This document shows, one piece after another, positions 34,221-42,987 of a DNA stretch of 64,000 nt. The first letter of the stretch is position 1; each line of letters opens with the position of its first letter. Source of the stretch: an uncultured Ruminococcus sp. (GTDB lineage: Bacteria > Bacillota > Clostridia > Oscillospirales > Acutalibacteraceae); assembly GCA_934476515.1 (NCBI GenBank), contig CAKSNZ010000008.1, positions 7,348 through 71,347 on the forward strand, in the 5' to 3' direction. The position numbers and the translations under genes were made by a program. Under the pieces are notes generated by a model that saw only the letters and a program-made list of their open reading frames with translations, was not told the origin of the DNA and did not search any database.

Positions 34221-36713
34221 CTACTTTACAACAACAGTTAAAGGCAACACCTTTACACCGTTAACCTTAATTTTTAATGTTGATTTACCTTTCTTCATAC
34301 CTTTAATTTTTAATGTTGAAGAATTTTTATTTCCCATAACCTTTGCATACTTACTGTTTACAAATTGGTTGCTAACCTTATCTGCTTTACCATAAATCTT
34401 TATTGTAGCTGTTTTACCTTTCTTAACTAATACAGTAGATTTACTTAGCTTTGGTGATGACTCTACAGTAAGTTTATACACAATCTCAATGTTGTAGTCA
34501 TATTTTGCAACAATATTTGTTGTACCCTTTTGAAGTGCAGTTATCTTGCCGTCTTTTACTGTAGCAACTTTTGTATCAGAACTTTTCCAGCTGAGAGGCT
34601 TTCCGTAATTCATTAAAAGCTGAATATCATCTCCGGCTCTCATTTGCAATGTTTTGTTTCTTTCAATTACAGGAGGCAAAGTCTTTACATCAACAAACTT
34701 AATATTATGACTGTTAGCATAGGACTCTGTAGTAGAATTCTTAAAGCCTATTAAAGTTACCTTATCTGTTGGATAAAAGGCATTGTTCTCAATTTCAGTA
34801 ACTGTCTGTGGTACATTGTAATACATTTGTTTTGCATTATAAAATGCTCCATAGCCTATAGAAGTTACACCATAAGGAATTGTAATTTTCTCAAGGGAAG
34901 TACAATTATAAAACATTTTAGGACTAATCTTCTTAAGTGACTTTGGAATATTTATATTAATAAGTGATGTGCAATTATTAAAGGCACTGTCCCCTACTGT
35001 TGTTACCTTGTCACCAATCTTAAAATCAGTAAGACTTGTATTGTTGTAAAAAGCCTTTTTACCGATTTCTACAACATTGTTGCCACCTACTACGTCAGTT
35101 AAAGCAGTATTATCAGCAAAAGCATTTTCACCGATATTAGTTATATTGTCACCTAAAGTAACCTTTTCATTTCTTTTACATCCGGCAAATGAATATCTGC
35201 CAACTTCTTTTACATTATTATTAAGGGTAACATCAGCAAGTTTCTTACAATTATAAAATGAATAATCCCCTAATGTGGTTAAGTTATTTCCCATATTAAA
35301 TGAGGTTAAACTTTGGCAATTATAAAATGCACTGTTCTCTATATTTTTCAATGAGCTATAGTCACCGTTAACATTTAAAAGGTAGCAATTTTGAAAAGCA
35401 TTTTTACATATGGTTTCAAGATTTTTTCCGAAAGTAATATTTCTCAATAAACCACAATTTGAAAAAGCAAATTCATCAATCTTTACTACACTGTCAGGCA
35501 ACTTAATTGACTCCAAAGAATAACAATTATAAAATCCATAATCACAAATATATTGCAAAGTATTTGGAAGATTGATTTCAGTTAATTTTTTATTGGCCAA
35601 TGCCCAGTTACCGATACTAACTGTACCATCCTTTACTGTAAGGCTATCGGTGCTATTGCCCTTTAGTTTATAAAGAGTTTTGCCAATATAGATAGGGCCA
35701 TCTTCTTTAGATTTTTCCCACTTTGTATTTGCGAAACATCCACTTCCTGTAGAAATAACATTATCCCCACCAATAACAGTTTCAAGATTTTTCAAACCAT
35801 TACACATTCTTGTAGGAATTGTCTGAACCTTATCCCCTATTTCTACTGTAGATATATTTTTGCAACCGGATAAAAATTCCATTTGATAATCTGTTAGATT
35901 TATTGCATCATAATTTAATTTTTTAATACCTTGACAATTAGTAAATACACCATTATCAATTTTTGTAAGACTTTCAGGTAGATTAATTTCTTCCAGAGAT
36001 GTACAGTTATAAAAATTCCAATATTTTATTGTAGTCAGACTTGATGGTAGCTTTATACTTTTCAAGCCGGTACAACCTTCGAAAGTTTCAAAATCTAACA
36101 TTTGTAAATTATCAGGTAATTTTACCGATGTTAAATTTTTACATCCTCTAAAAACCTCTGATTGAATAACTGTGTCACTTCCTAAGAATTCTACTGTTTT
36201 CAATGACTTACAATTTTTAAAGGCTTTATATTCAACTGTTTCAACATTTTTACCGATAACTACATTTTCCAAAGAACTGTTATTCTCAAAAATACAATCG
36301 TCAATATATTTTACATTATCCTGCAAAATCAAATTTTTAAGTGAACTTGAACTGTTATATACTTTACCGATTTTTTCAGTATCAGTATAAATTGTTTCTA
36401 GATTTCTTGCAGACATAAACTCATCAAAATCAATATAAACAATAGTATTTGGTATGTAGATAGTTTTTACATTATCACCAAACAAACCATGATAAAGTTC
36501 ATCTACTACCATATTATCAATAGTTTCAGGAATACGACATTCCTCTATATCTAATAAATACTTAAGAAGTTTGATTTTTCCATCTTCTTTAACTTCATAT
36601 TCAAAAATAGTATTGTTATATGTTCCGGGTCTTTTTTTACTAACTGCTGAAAAAGTTTGTACAACAGAAAAAATCATCAATAAACTTAAAATCACACTTA
36701 CATATTTTTTCAT
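34221..36713 (-). CDS. Secreted BspA-type leucine-rich-repeat protein
   Basis: An 830-aa exported protein with a signal peptide (1-23). LRR_5 repeats run from about residue 40 to 685 (for example IKLPSSLTTI and SIGYGAFYNAK). A Big2-like domain follows at about 690-755 (WKSSDTKVATVKDGKI). The final 80 residues are a second Ig-like module beginning SPKLSKSTVLVKKGK, shared with the next upstream gene product. No sorting motif. It lies 12 bp from the downstream LRR gene and 13 bp from the upstream Ig-like gene, so all are one transcript. GGAGGG ribosome site. Confidence 0.87.
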   Translation of the reverse strand: MKKYVSVILSLLMIFSVVQTFSAVSKKRPGTYNNTIFEYEVKEDGKIKLLKYLLDIEECRIPETIDNMVVDELYHGLFGDNVKTIYIPNTIVYIDFDEFMSARNLETIYTDTEKIGKVYNSSSSLKNLILQDNVKYIDDCIFENNSSLENVVIGKNVETVEYKAFKNCKSLKTVEFLGSDTVIQSEVFRGCKNLTSVKLPDNLQMLDFETFEGCTGLKSIKLPSSLTTIKYWNFYNCTSLEEINLPESLTKIDNGVFTNCQGIKKLNYDAINLTDYQMEFLSGCKNISTVEIGDKVQTIPTRMCNGLKNLETVIGGDNVISTGSGCFANTKWEKSKEDGPIYIGKTLYKLKGNSTDSLTVKDGTVSIGNWALANKKLTEINLPNTLQYICDYGFYNCYSLESIKLPDSVVKIDEFAFSNCGLLRNITFGKNLETICKNAFQNCYLLNVNGDYSSLKNIENSAFYNCQSLTSFNMGNNLTTLGDYSFYNCKKLADVTLNNNVKEVGRYSFAGCKRNEKVTLGDNITNIGENAFADNTALTDVVGGNNVVEIGKKAFYNNTSLTDFKIGDKVTTVGDSAFNNCTSLININIPKSLKKISPKMFYNCTSLEKITIPYGVTSIGYGAFYNAKQMYYNVPQTVTEIENNAFYPTDKVTLIGFKNSTTESYANSHNIKFVDVKTLPPVIERNKTLQMRAGDDIQLLMNYGKPLSWKSSDTKVATVKDGKITALQKGTTNIVAKYDYNIEIVYKLTVESSPKLSKSTVLVKKGKTATIKIYGKADKVSNQFVNSKYAKVMGNKNSSTLKIKGMKKGKSTLKIKVNGVKVLPLTVVVK

Positions 36714-36726
36714 TATTTTCCCTCCT

Positions 36727-37749
36727 TTATATTACTTTTACCTTAACACTTACAAGCTTAGTGTCATTAATTTTCACTCTAATAAAGGAAACACCTTTCT
36801 TGATTCCTTTGATACAAACCTTTGTTGCATTATTTTTTGAAGTTATTTTGGCATATTTAGAGTTGGTGTATTTATTGTCAATACTCTTAGCTTTGCCGTT
36901 AATATTTATGTATGCCGATTTTCCCTTTTTTACTGATACAGTTGATTTGCTGACTGTAGGTGAAGTTACAACATTGAGCATACATTTTAAAGTATATGTA
37001 CCGGAGATTTTTGCCGTAATATTTACCTTGCCTTTGTTCAGTGCAGTAACCTTGCCATTTTGCACTCTTGCCACCTTATTATTCGAAGAATACCAGTTTA
37101 CCTTATTGGCATTGTTCACCTTAATATTCCACACATTACCTGCCTTTAGATTATGAGGTACTTGCACTAAATATGGTTTTGGGGACACCAAAACCGGCAC
37201 TTTTGGTTCAGGCTTTGGTGACTGTGCATTATAATATGAAACCTGAGTAACTAAGTCAGACCTAGAGATTGTATTAATCTGTCTTTTATTTAGGTACATA
37301 TTCATTGCAGAAACCGATGTACCGGTAGAGATAACCTCTGGTTTAGTGGAAGGAAATAATTCTTCATAAGAATATTCATTATTATCCTTAATCATATCTG
37401 TAATTACCTTATTTTCGGTTTTCACTACAGTATTAATTTGTTTTTCTGCTTGTGACTTGGACAATGATGTTTTGTTGCCGTCACCATAAGCAATATCAAG
37501 AATTTCGTCAGACACAACATTCTGAAGTTTATCAATAGTCTTTTCTTCTGCCTCAGCATAGTTAATACAAGCAAAGGAAACTGTTACAGGGACGCTTGTT
37601 CCCTCAGGCTGTTCTTCCAGCTTTTCAATTAGTTCTTCATCTTGCTTTCCGTAATAATCAAATTCATCAGCTGACGCTACAAGCACATTACTGCACACTA
37701 AAGCAACAGCCAAAATGCCACAAAATAAAATTAATAGTTTCTTCCTCAT
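36727..37749 (-). CDS. Secreted protein with Ig-like C-terminal domains, unknown N-terminal domain
   Basis: A 340-aa exported protein: signal peptide 1-28, an N-terminal domain of about 150 residues that I do not recognise (Lys/Glu/Asn-rich, helical), a Pro/Lys linker near 185, then a Big2-like domain (WYSSNNKVARVQNGKV) and the same C-terminal Ig-like module as the 830-aa LRR protein (SPTVSKSTVSVKKGK). The frame extends to 37782, but AAGGAGGTG lies immediately before the ATG at 37749. First structural gene after the anti-sigma gene. Possibly a surface scaffold or the ligand whose state the anti-sigma reads; that is inference. Confidence 0.75.
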   Translation of the reverse strand: MRKKLLILFCGILAVALVCSNVLVASADEFDYYGKQDEELIEKLEEQPEGTSVPVTVSFACINYAEAEEKTIDKLQNVVSDEILDIAYGDGNKTSLSKSQAEKQINTVVKTENKVITDMIKDNNEYSYEELFPSTKPEVISTGTSVSAMNMYLNKRQINTISRSDLVTQVSYYNAQSPKPEPKVPVLVSPKPYLVQVPHNLKAGNVWNIKVNNANKVNWYSSNNKVARVQNGKVTALNKGKVNITAKISGTYTLKCMLNVVTSPTVSKSTVSVKKGKSAYININGKAKSIDNKYTNSKYAKITSKNNATKVCIKGIKKGVSFIRVKINDTKLVSVKVKVI

Positions 37750-37762
37750 AAACTGCACCTCC

Positions 37763-38566
37763 TTATTTTTCATAGCCCACAATTACATTGTTCTCATTAT
37801 CAAACTTAATCTCAATATTCTTAGTTACACTTTCACCGTTTTTGTAATAAAGTGTAATTACAACTGTATCTGAGAAATATTTATTACTGCTACTATATTC
37901 ATTTGATGAACTATTTGGTGTAGCAGTATTTGCTGAGCTATTGGCATTAGTCATTGCCTCACTGGCATTTTTCTCAGAAACTATCCAGCCTAAGTCGTTG
38001 ATATTTTGAAGTTTCAACTTCTGATAATCACTGTTAAATTCTGTTGTAAGATTATCATTATCATCAGCATAGGTACAAATAATAGAATTGTCATTTTTTG
38101 ACGAAACATCTATATAATCAATCTCAGTACCTTTAATATTAAAATACAGAGAATTAAGGGAAATTGTATTTCCACCGTCTTTTGAGATAATCTGCACTCC
38201 ATTATTCTCTAAAGGAATAATGGTATCTTTTTCCTTTATTTTATATTCTTTATTCCATTTTTTCTTTTTATCATTAGACAAAGAAACTGTAATTGAACTG
38301 TTCCTGTCCAGCCTTTTACTTTGACTTTTTTGGTTAACAGATAATTTTTGTGAAAATATAGCCACTAAAACAATTAGCACTATTGATGCTGCAAGTACAA
38401 TAACTCTTTTAAAGGTAATAATTTTATTTTGACTTTGTGGCTTAGTACCATTGACAGTAGAATTATTTTCTTTTTTCATTAAAGCAATCAATTCTTCTTT
38501 TCTCTCATCACTGACAGTAACTTTATCATAAGACTTTTTGTATTTTTCAAAATCAAAATTACTCAT
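37763..38566 (-). CDS. Membrane anti-sigma factor
   Basis: A 267-aa single-pass membrane protein with a cytoplasmic N-terminus of about 48 residues, one membrane segment (about 49-68) and an extracytoplasmic domain of about 200 residues with a Ser/Asn/Thr-rich stretch near 213-233. Its start overlaps the end of the ECF sigma gene by 8 bp, the usual sigma/anti-sigma arrangement. No zinc-binding HxxxCxxC motif of ZAS anti-sigmas is present, so it would be a non-ZAS type recognised mainly by position and topology. It would hold the sigma factor at the membrane until an external signal triggers release. Confidence 0.75.
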   Translation of the reverse strand: MSNFDFEKYKKSYDKVTVSDERKEELIALMKKENNSTVNGTKPQSQNKIITFKRVIVLAASIVLIVLVAIFSQKLSVNQKSQSKRLDRNSSITVSLSNDKKKKWNKEYKIKEKDTIIPLENNGVQIISKDGGNTISLNSLYFNIKGTEIDYIDVSSKNDNSIICTYADDNDNLTTEFNSDYQKLKLQNINDLGWIVSEKNASEAMTNANSSANTATPNSSSNEYSSSNKYFSDTVVITLYYKNGESVTKNIEIKFDNENNVIVGYEK

Positions 38567-39464
38567 TATTATCCTCCTTTTCTAAGATTTCTTTCAACAT
38601 ATTTCTGCCACGAGATAACCTTGACCTAACACCCGACCTTGTAATACCGAGGATTTTTGATATTTCTTCAACGGTAAGTTGTTGATAATAATAAAGGTGG
38701 ATAGGCACTTTATACTTTTCCGGTAATTTCATCACACTGCCTATTGTTTCATCAATTTCGTTACTGCAAGAAGCATAACTTTCTGAAATTTCACTGATAG
38801 ATACAGTGTGTTTTTTGTAGCTTTCAGTTACCTTACTTTTGCTACAATTTATAGTTACCTTTATGAGCCAATGCTTTATGTGTTCTTTGCTTTTTATTTT
38901 ACTTTTGCTTTTAACAAGCCTTAAGAAAACATCTTGCATCACATCATTTGCATCATCTATGTTGCACAATATGTTTAGGGCGATTTTGTAAACCATATCT
39001 GAATATACATTAACAACTTCTTCTATTAAATTGTCATCAAAAATAAAACCTTTTTCACTGTGTTTATAAACTTTGTCACTGTGCTGTGATTCACTATGAC
39101 TATAGTTTTTACCTTTGTATGTATCGGCTTTGTGACTATGCTTTTTATCATTATTCTTATAGATTTCATCAATATCTATATAGTCTTTTTCGTCACTATT
39201 TTTATGACCTTTGTCACTTTGTTTTTCTTCTCTAAATTTATAGTTTTTATTGTTATTTTTATATGTTACTTCACTATTTTCATAGTTGTTGCTACGGTTA
39301 TAAACTTTTTCTTTGTAACTGTGAACTTTTCCACTATACTCATAGTCATCATCCATATGTTTATCAACACTGGGTTTATATCCAAATCTATGGTCCACAT
39401 TATCCCCCCTAACTTTAAATTTTTCTATTAATGTTTTACCAACAATTTGCTTTTGGATTAACAT
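38559..39464 (-). CDS. ECF RNA polymerase sigma factor with long hydrophilic N-terminal extension
   Basis: Sigma-70 family ECF factor. The canonical core is at the C-terminus: region 2 around residues 150-195 (DDANDVMQDVFLRLVKS) and region 4 around 243-295 (TVEEISKILGITRSGVRSRL). Ahead of it are about 140 residues rich in Lys, His, Ser, Asp, Tyr and Asn, with recurring HSxK and YKNN elements, probably disordered and unlike ordinary ECF factors. The ATG at 39464 lacks a ribosome site. A GTG at 39398, 5 nt after AGGGGGG, is the better start and still leaves an extension of about 120 residues. The anti-sigma gene overlaps its end, and secreted LRR/Ig proteins follow. Confidence 0.88.
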   Translation of the reverse strand: MLIQKQIVGKTLIEKFKVRGDNVDHRFGYKPSVDKHMDDDYEYSGKVHSYKEKVYNRSNNYENSEVTYKNNNKNYKFREEKQSDKGHKNSDEKDYIDIDEIYKNNDKKHSHKADTYKGKNYSHSESQHSDKVYKHSEKGFIFDDNLIEEVVNVYSDMVYKIALNILCNIDDANDVMQDVFLRLVKSKSKIKSKEHIKHWLIKVTINCSKSKVTESYKKHTVSISEISESYASCSNEIDETIGSVMKLPEKYKVPIHLYYYQQLTVEEISKILGITRSGVRSRLSRGRNMLKEILEKEDNNE

Positions 39465-39497
39465 TAAATCATCAACTTTATAAGTACTTACATATAT

Positions 39498-39526
39498 AAT
39501 ACCTTATAAACTTCAAAAGTGTTGCA
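39498..39526 (-). promoter_or_regulatory. Candidate ECF autoregulatory promoter
   Basis: TGCAAC, 17 bp, GGTATT on the minus strand. The -35 box has the AAC core typical of ECF promoters (compare TGAAAC for sigma-W), followed by a T-run. It lies just upstream of the sigma gene. The -10 assignment is weaker. Confidence 0.35.
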
Positions 39527-39604
39527 AAAATAAAAAAATTTTTTATTTTTTATATATGTAATCCTGTATCATAAAAAATCTTAATAATTAAAATTAAAAT
39601 ATAT

Positions 39605-39640
39605 AAAACTATAGCCCAATGTTATTTCTAACATTGAGCT
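39605..39640 (-). terminator. Terminator of the exopolysaccharide operon
   Basis: AGCTCAATGTTA, loop, TAACATTGGGCT on the minus strand, followed by ATAGTTTTATA. It lies 44 bp after the stop of the last exopolysaccharide gene, in the 219-bp gap before the sigma operon. The remainder of that gap is AT-rich and contains the ECF promoter. Confidence 0.75.
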
Positions 39641-39683
39641 TATTTTCAATATCTATAATTATTCTTCATTTAATACCACTAAA

Positions 39684-40709
39684 TTAATACACACCTTTAT
39701 CAAATATGTAACTATATTTATACCGATTACCATTACGATAAATAGCCATTTCGCTACCACCACTTAATCCGGTTACAAGATAATCACATTTACTTACTAT
39801 ATTTATAGATGACATATATTCTAACATTTTTAAGTAATCGTCATTTTCTCTATTAAAATGTACTTGGGATACTCTTTCTAAATTGTTTTCATCGAACTTT
39901 TCATTAAAATAATGTCTTTTATTCTCAATAACTTTATTTGGAAACTCTTCATGAAATCTATCTGCTATTAACTTATCTTCTGTTGCTATATAAATATACT
40001 CAACATTAAATTCATCCATAACATTGTGTATCTTTTCAAAAACTTCTTCAAGTGTTGGTTGAATTGGATGACTTTTAGGCTTTGTTTTTGTATAATCAGT
40101 ACTTCTTAAAACACAAGCCACAACACTTTTACCAAGAATCAAATTGTTATATTCATTGTCAAAGTATTCTTGTACCTCATCATTGTAAACACCAAATTCA
40201 TCCAATATGTTGTGCCAAAATTCAACCATTGTAGGATTTTGTACATCAGTAAATTTTGCTCTTATGGGAGTTTTTTTGATAGGACAAACTAATTTATCTG
40301 ATATTTGCAATGTATTCATTAAATTATGTTTAGGTTGCTTAAAAAACATATCCCATAGTCGAGTATCACCACTATAATACTTGCTATTTTTAGGATAAAT
40401 ATCTACAACAGGAATATAACCACTCTCTACAGACCATATGATACTTTCAAGCATGTCCTTAACAAAGCAAAAATTAGCTAACTGATATTCCCAAGTACCA
40501 CTTTTTATCAAACAAAGCTTATTGGTATATTCCTTATTTTTTAAATAGTTCTTAGTATCTAAAAATAATTCAGAACTATTAAAAAATCTATCAGAATATA
40601 CTTCATTAACAAAATCCACTAACTTAGTTTTACATAACTTTGGATAAATCTTTAAAAAGCTGTTATAAGGGATTGCTCCCAAAACACATTTAATTAAACT
40701 ACTCAACAT
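39684..40709 (-). CDS. Fucosyltransferase-like glycosyltransferase (paralogue 1)
   Basis: A 341-aa cytoplasmic protein. The segment VVACVLRSTDYTKTKP near residue 193 resembles the Arg-containing donor-binding motif of alpha-1,6/O-fucosyltransferase-type enzymes, and YIYIATEDKLIADRF near residue 237 is a second family feature. The C-terminal LVTGLSGGSEMAIYRNG fits the end of that fold. It shares these elements with the gene at 43652, so the two are paralogues. Last gene of the exopolysaccharide operon, downstream of the Kdo genes. Donor and acceptor unknown; the fucosyltransferase label is by fold resemblance only. Confidence 0.6.
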   Translation of the reverse strand: MLSSLIKCVLGAIPYNSFLKIYPKLCKTKLVDFVNEVYSDRFFNSSELFLDTKNYLKNKEYTNKLCLIKSGTWEYQLANFCFVKDMLESIIWSVESGYIPVVDIYPKNSKYYSGDTRLWDMFFKQPKHNLMNTLQISDKLVCPIKKTPIRAKFTDVQNPTMVEFWHNILDEFGVYNDEVQEYFDNEYNNLILGKSVVACVLRSTDYTKTKPKSHPIQPTLEEVFEKIHNVMDEFNVEYIYIATEDKLIADRFHEEFPNKVIENKRHYFNEKFDENNLERVSQVHFNRENDDYLKMLEYMSSINIVSKCDYLVTGLSGGSEMAIYRNGNRYKYSYIFDKGVY

Positions 40710-40740
40710 AATTCTTATTAAACACCCTATCTGTATTTAT

Positions 40741-41226
40741 CTATTTATAAAATTTGTAAATTAAATAATCAACAAATTCCCTCACTGCACCTTTCCCTCC
40801 ATTATGTTTACAAACATAATTAACAGATTTTTTAACTTCATCAATAGAATCTGCCGGACATCCGGAAAAAGCAACATAGTTTATACAATCCATATCATTT
40901 AGATCATCACCAATATATGCAATGTTACTATTTGATAAATTATATTTATCTGCAAGACTTTTTAAAACTGATATTTTATCAGTTACACCTTGATAAACCT
41001 CATTAATTCTTAAATCACTAGCCCTTTTCTCTACAATTTTTGAATTTTTGCCAGTAATTATTGCTGTTATATATCCATATTCTTGACATTTAGCAAGTAT
41101 GTAACCATCATGAACATCAAAGGCTTTAAATTCTTCTCCATTATTTCCAAGATAGATTTTACCATCTGTAAGGGTACCGTCAACATCCATAACAATCATT
41201 TTTATATCATTTAACTTTTCACTCAT
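40741..41226 (-). CDS. kdsC: 3-deoxy-D-manno-octulosonate 8-phosphate phosphatase
   Basis: HAD-superfamily phosphatase (C1/tetrameric type) that converts Kdo-8-phosphate to Kdo. It is 161 aa, typical of KdsC. Motif I is VMDVDGTLTDG (Asp14 and Asp16), motif II IITGKNS near residue 57, and motif IV YIGDDLNDMDC near residue 107. The pattern DVDGTLTDGxIY is diagnostic for the KdsC/NeuA-C subfamily. Its position beside kdsA and kdsD makes Kdo-8-phosphate the likely substrate rather than a nonulosonic acid phosphate. Confidence 0.9.
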   Translation of the reverse strand: MSEKLNDIKMIVMDVDGTLTDGKIYLGNNGEEFKAFDVHDGYILAKCQEYGYITAIITGKNSKIVEKRASDLRINEVYQGVTDKISVLKSLADKYNLSNSNIAYIGDDLNDMDCINYVAFSGCPADSIDEVKKSVNYVCKHNGGKGAVREFVDYLIYKFYK

Positions 41227-41238
41227 ATAATTCTATCC

Positions 41239-42207
41239 TTAAAGAACAATGCCTGCACCTGTAATGTGACTAATAGTAATTGTACCAACAAACTTCCCAT
41301 TATCTACAACAGGTAATGCAGATATACTTTTATCTATCATAATTTTTAATGCTTCTATTGCCATCATATTCGAAGAAACAGTAGTAGGTGTCTTAACCAT
41401 CAATTCATCAATAACAATATTATAAACATCAATTTCTTTTGATAATGCTCTTCTTAAGTCACCGTCAGTAAATATACCTAAAAGCTTTTTATCATCAACA
41501 ATGTTAACAACACCCAACGCTTTCTTACTCATAACAACAATGGCATCCTTTAGTAGTGTACCACTACAAACTACTGAATTTTCCTCATCTGTTTTCATTA
41601 AATCTTTTACTCTAGTTATTAACTTCTTTCCAAGAGCACCAGCAGGATGAAATAGAGCAAAATTTTTCTCATTAAAACCATAGATTTTTGAAGCACAAAC
41701 GGCCAATGCATCACCAAATGCAAGTGCAACAGTTGTGCTGGAAGTTGGGGCTAAATTCATAGCGCAAGCTTCCTTAAAAGGAGGAAAAACAAATGAATAA
41801 TCACTACAACTAATAAGTGTACTTGTTGGGTTTCCTGAAATACCAACAAGTGTAGCACCTATCAGCTTTAAACTTGGTATAAGTCTTGTAACTTCTTCAC
41901 TTTCACCGGAAAAAGATATTGCAATCACTACATCTTTTTTGTCAATCATACCTAAATCACCATGAAGGGCCTCAGCAGGATGCAAGAAAAACGATGGAGT
42001 TCCCAAACTAGCCATAGTCGCAGCTATTTTTGTTCCTATATGTCCCGGTTTACCCATACCGGTTATCACAACTTTGCCCTTACATTCACAAATAAGTTTA
42101 ACAATATCTTCAAACCTACTATCAAGAGAATTTTTAACTAACTCCATAGCATCAATCTCAACATCAAATAGATTTTTACCTTCTTGTACAATATTGATTT
42201 CAGGCAT
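41239..42207 (-). CDS. kdsD: D-arabinose 5-phosphate isomerase
   Basis: Converts ribulose 5-phosphate to arabinose 5-phosphate, the first committed step to Kdo. It is 322 aa: an N-terminal SIS domain and two C-terminal CBS domains (about 205-260 and 270-322), the KdsD/KpsF architecture. Conserved stretches are GMGKPGHIGTK near residue 50, SLGTPSFFLHPAEALHGDLG near residue 67, SFSGESEEV near 99, and LAPTSSTTVALAFGDALA near 147. It lies 1-2 bp from kdsA and 12 bp from kdsC. Confidence 0.94.
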   Translation of the reverse strand: MPEINIVQEGKNLFDVEIDAMELVKNSLDSRFEDIVKLICECKGKVVITGMGKPGHIGTKIAATMASLGTPSFFLHPAEALHGDLGMIDKKDVVIAISFSGESEEVTRLIPSLKLIGATLVGISGNPTSTLISCSDYSFVFPPFKEACAMNLAPTSSTTVALAFGDALAVCASKIYGFNEKNFALFHPAGALGKKLITRVKDLMKTDEENSVVCSGTLLKDAIVVMSKKALGVVNIVDDKKLLGIFTDGDLRRALSKEIDVYNIVIDELMVKTPTTVSSNMMAIEALKIMIDKSISALPVVDNGKFVGTITISHITGAGIVL

Positions 42208-42208
42208 A

Positions 42209-42979
42209 TCAATGCACCGCCTTATGTACTTTAATTAATTTTACTAACAAATCTTCCATGTCATCCAGTTTGACCATATTGGGACCATCAGACCAAGCAA
42301 TATCAGGATTTTGATGAGTTTCCATAAACAAACCATCAACACCAACTGCTATAGCTGCCTTAGCTAGATATTCAACATATTCTCTATTACCACCTGTTGC
42401 ATTACCTTTGCCACCTGGTTTTTGAACAGAATGAGTTGCATCAAAAACAACAGGATAACCAAACTTCTTCATTTCTACTAATCCTGTCATATCAACTACA
42501 AGATTATTATAACCAAAGCTGGTACCTCTTTCACATACCATGATATTATCGTTACCACTGTCGGAAACTTTTTGTATGCAATTTTTCATATCCCAAGGAG
42601 CCAAAAACTGTGCCTTTTTAATATTGACACATTTTCCTGTTTTAGCTGCTGCAACTAACAAATCGGTTTGCCTACATAAAAAGGCTGGAATTTGAACAAC
42701 ATCTACAACTTTTCCAACTGGTTCTGCTTGCCATGATTCATGAATGTCAGTAGCAACTGAAATATCAAAAGTTTTCTTAATTTTTTCTAATATTCTTAAA
42801 CCTTCATCTATTCCTAATCCTCTTTTACTATAAATAGATGTACGATTTGCTTTATCAAAAGAGCCTTTAAAAGTATAATCAATACCTAATTTATTAGTAA
42901 TATCAACCATTTTTTTTGCTATATCCATAGCCATTTCTTCAGACTCAATTGCACAAGGACCTGCAATTAATTTAAACAT
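42209..42979 (-). CDS. kdsA: 3-deoxy-D-manno-octulosonate 8-phosphate synthase
   Basis: Condenses phosphoenolpyruvate with arabinose 5-phosphate to Kdo-8-phosphate. It is 256 aa. The hallmark block [13 protein letters not shown] is at residues 38-50, [11 protein letters not shown] near 77, [12 protein letters not shown] near 95, and the metal/substrate residues in [12 protein letters not shown] near 177 and METHQNP near 217. The N-terminal GPCAIES has Cys9 where metal-independent enzymes (for example E. coli) have Asn, so this should be a metal-dependent class II KdsA. DAHP synthase is excluded by the KANRTS block. A Kdo enzyme in a Gram-positive exopolysaccharide operon is unusual. Confidence 0.95.
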   Translation of the reverse strand: MFKLIAGPCAIESEEMAMDIAKKMVDITNKLGIDYTFKGSFDKANRTSIYSKRGLGIDEGLRILEKIKKTFDISVATDIHESWQAEPVGKVVDVVQIPAFLCRQTDLLVAAAKTGKCVNIKKAQFLAPWDMKNCIQKVSDSGNDNIMVCERGTSFGYNNLVVDMTGLVEMKKFGYPVVFDATHSVQKPGGKGNATGGNREYVEYLAKAAIAVGVDGLFMETHQNPDIAWSDGPNMVKLDDMEDLLVKLIKVHKAVH

Positions 42980-42987
42980 AATATTTT

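Noticed and set aside
39278..39400. 41-codon minus-strand ORF (ATG at 39400) in the +1 frame at the start of the sigma gene, sharing the AGGGGGG site
   Set aside because: Spacing to the site is only 3 nt and the product looks random. The overlapping GTG in the sigma frame is a better start. Kept only as a caution about start assignment.
42209..42979. DAHP synthase (aromatic pathway) as the identity of the kdsA gene
   Set aside because: The KANRTS block, the length and the kdsD/kdsC neighbours identify KdsA.
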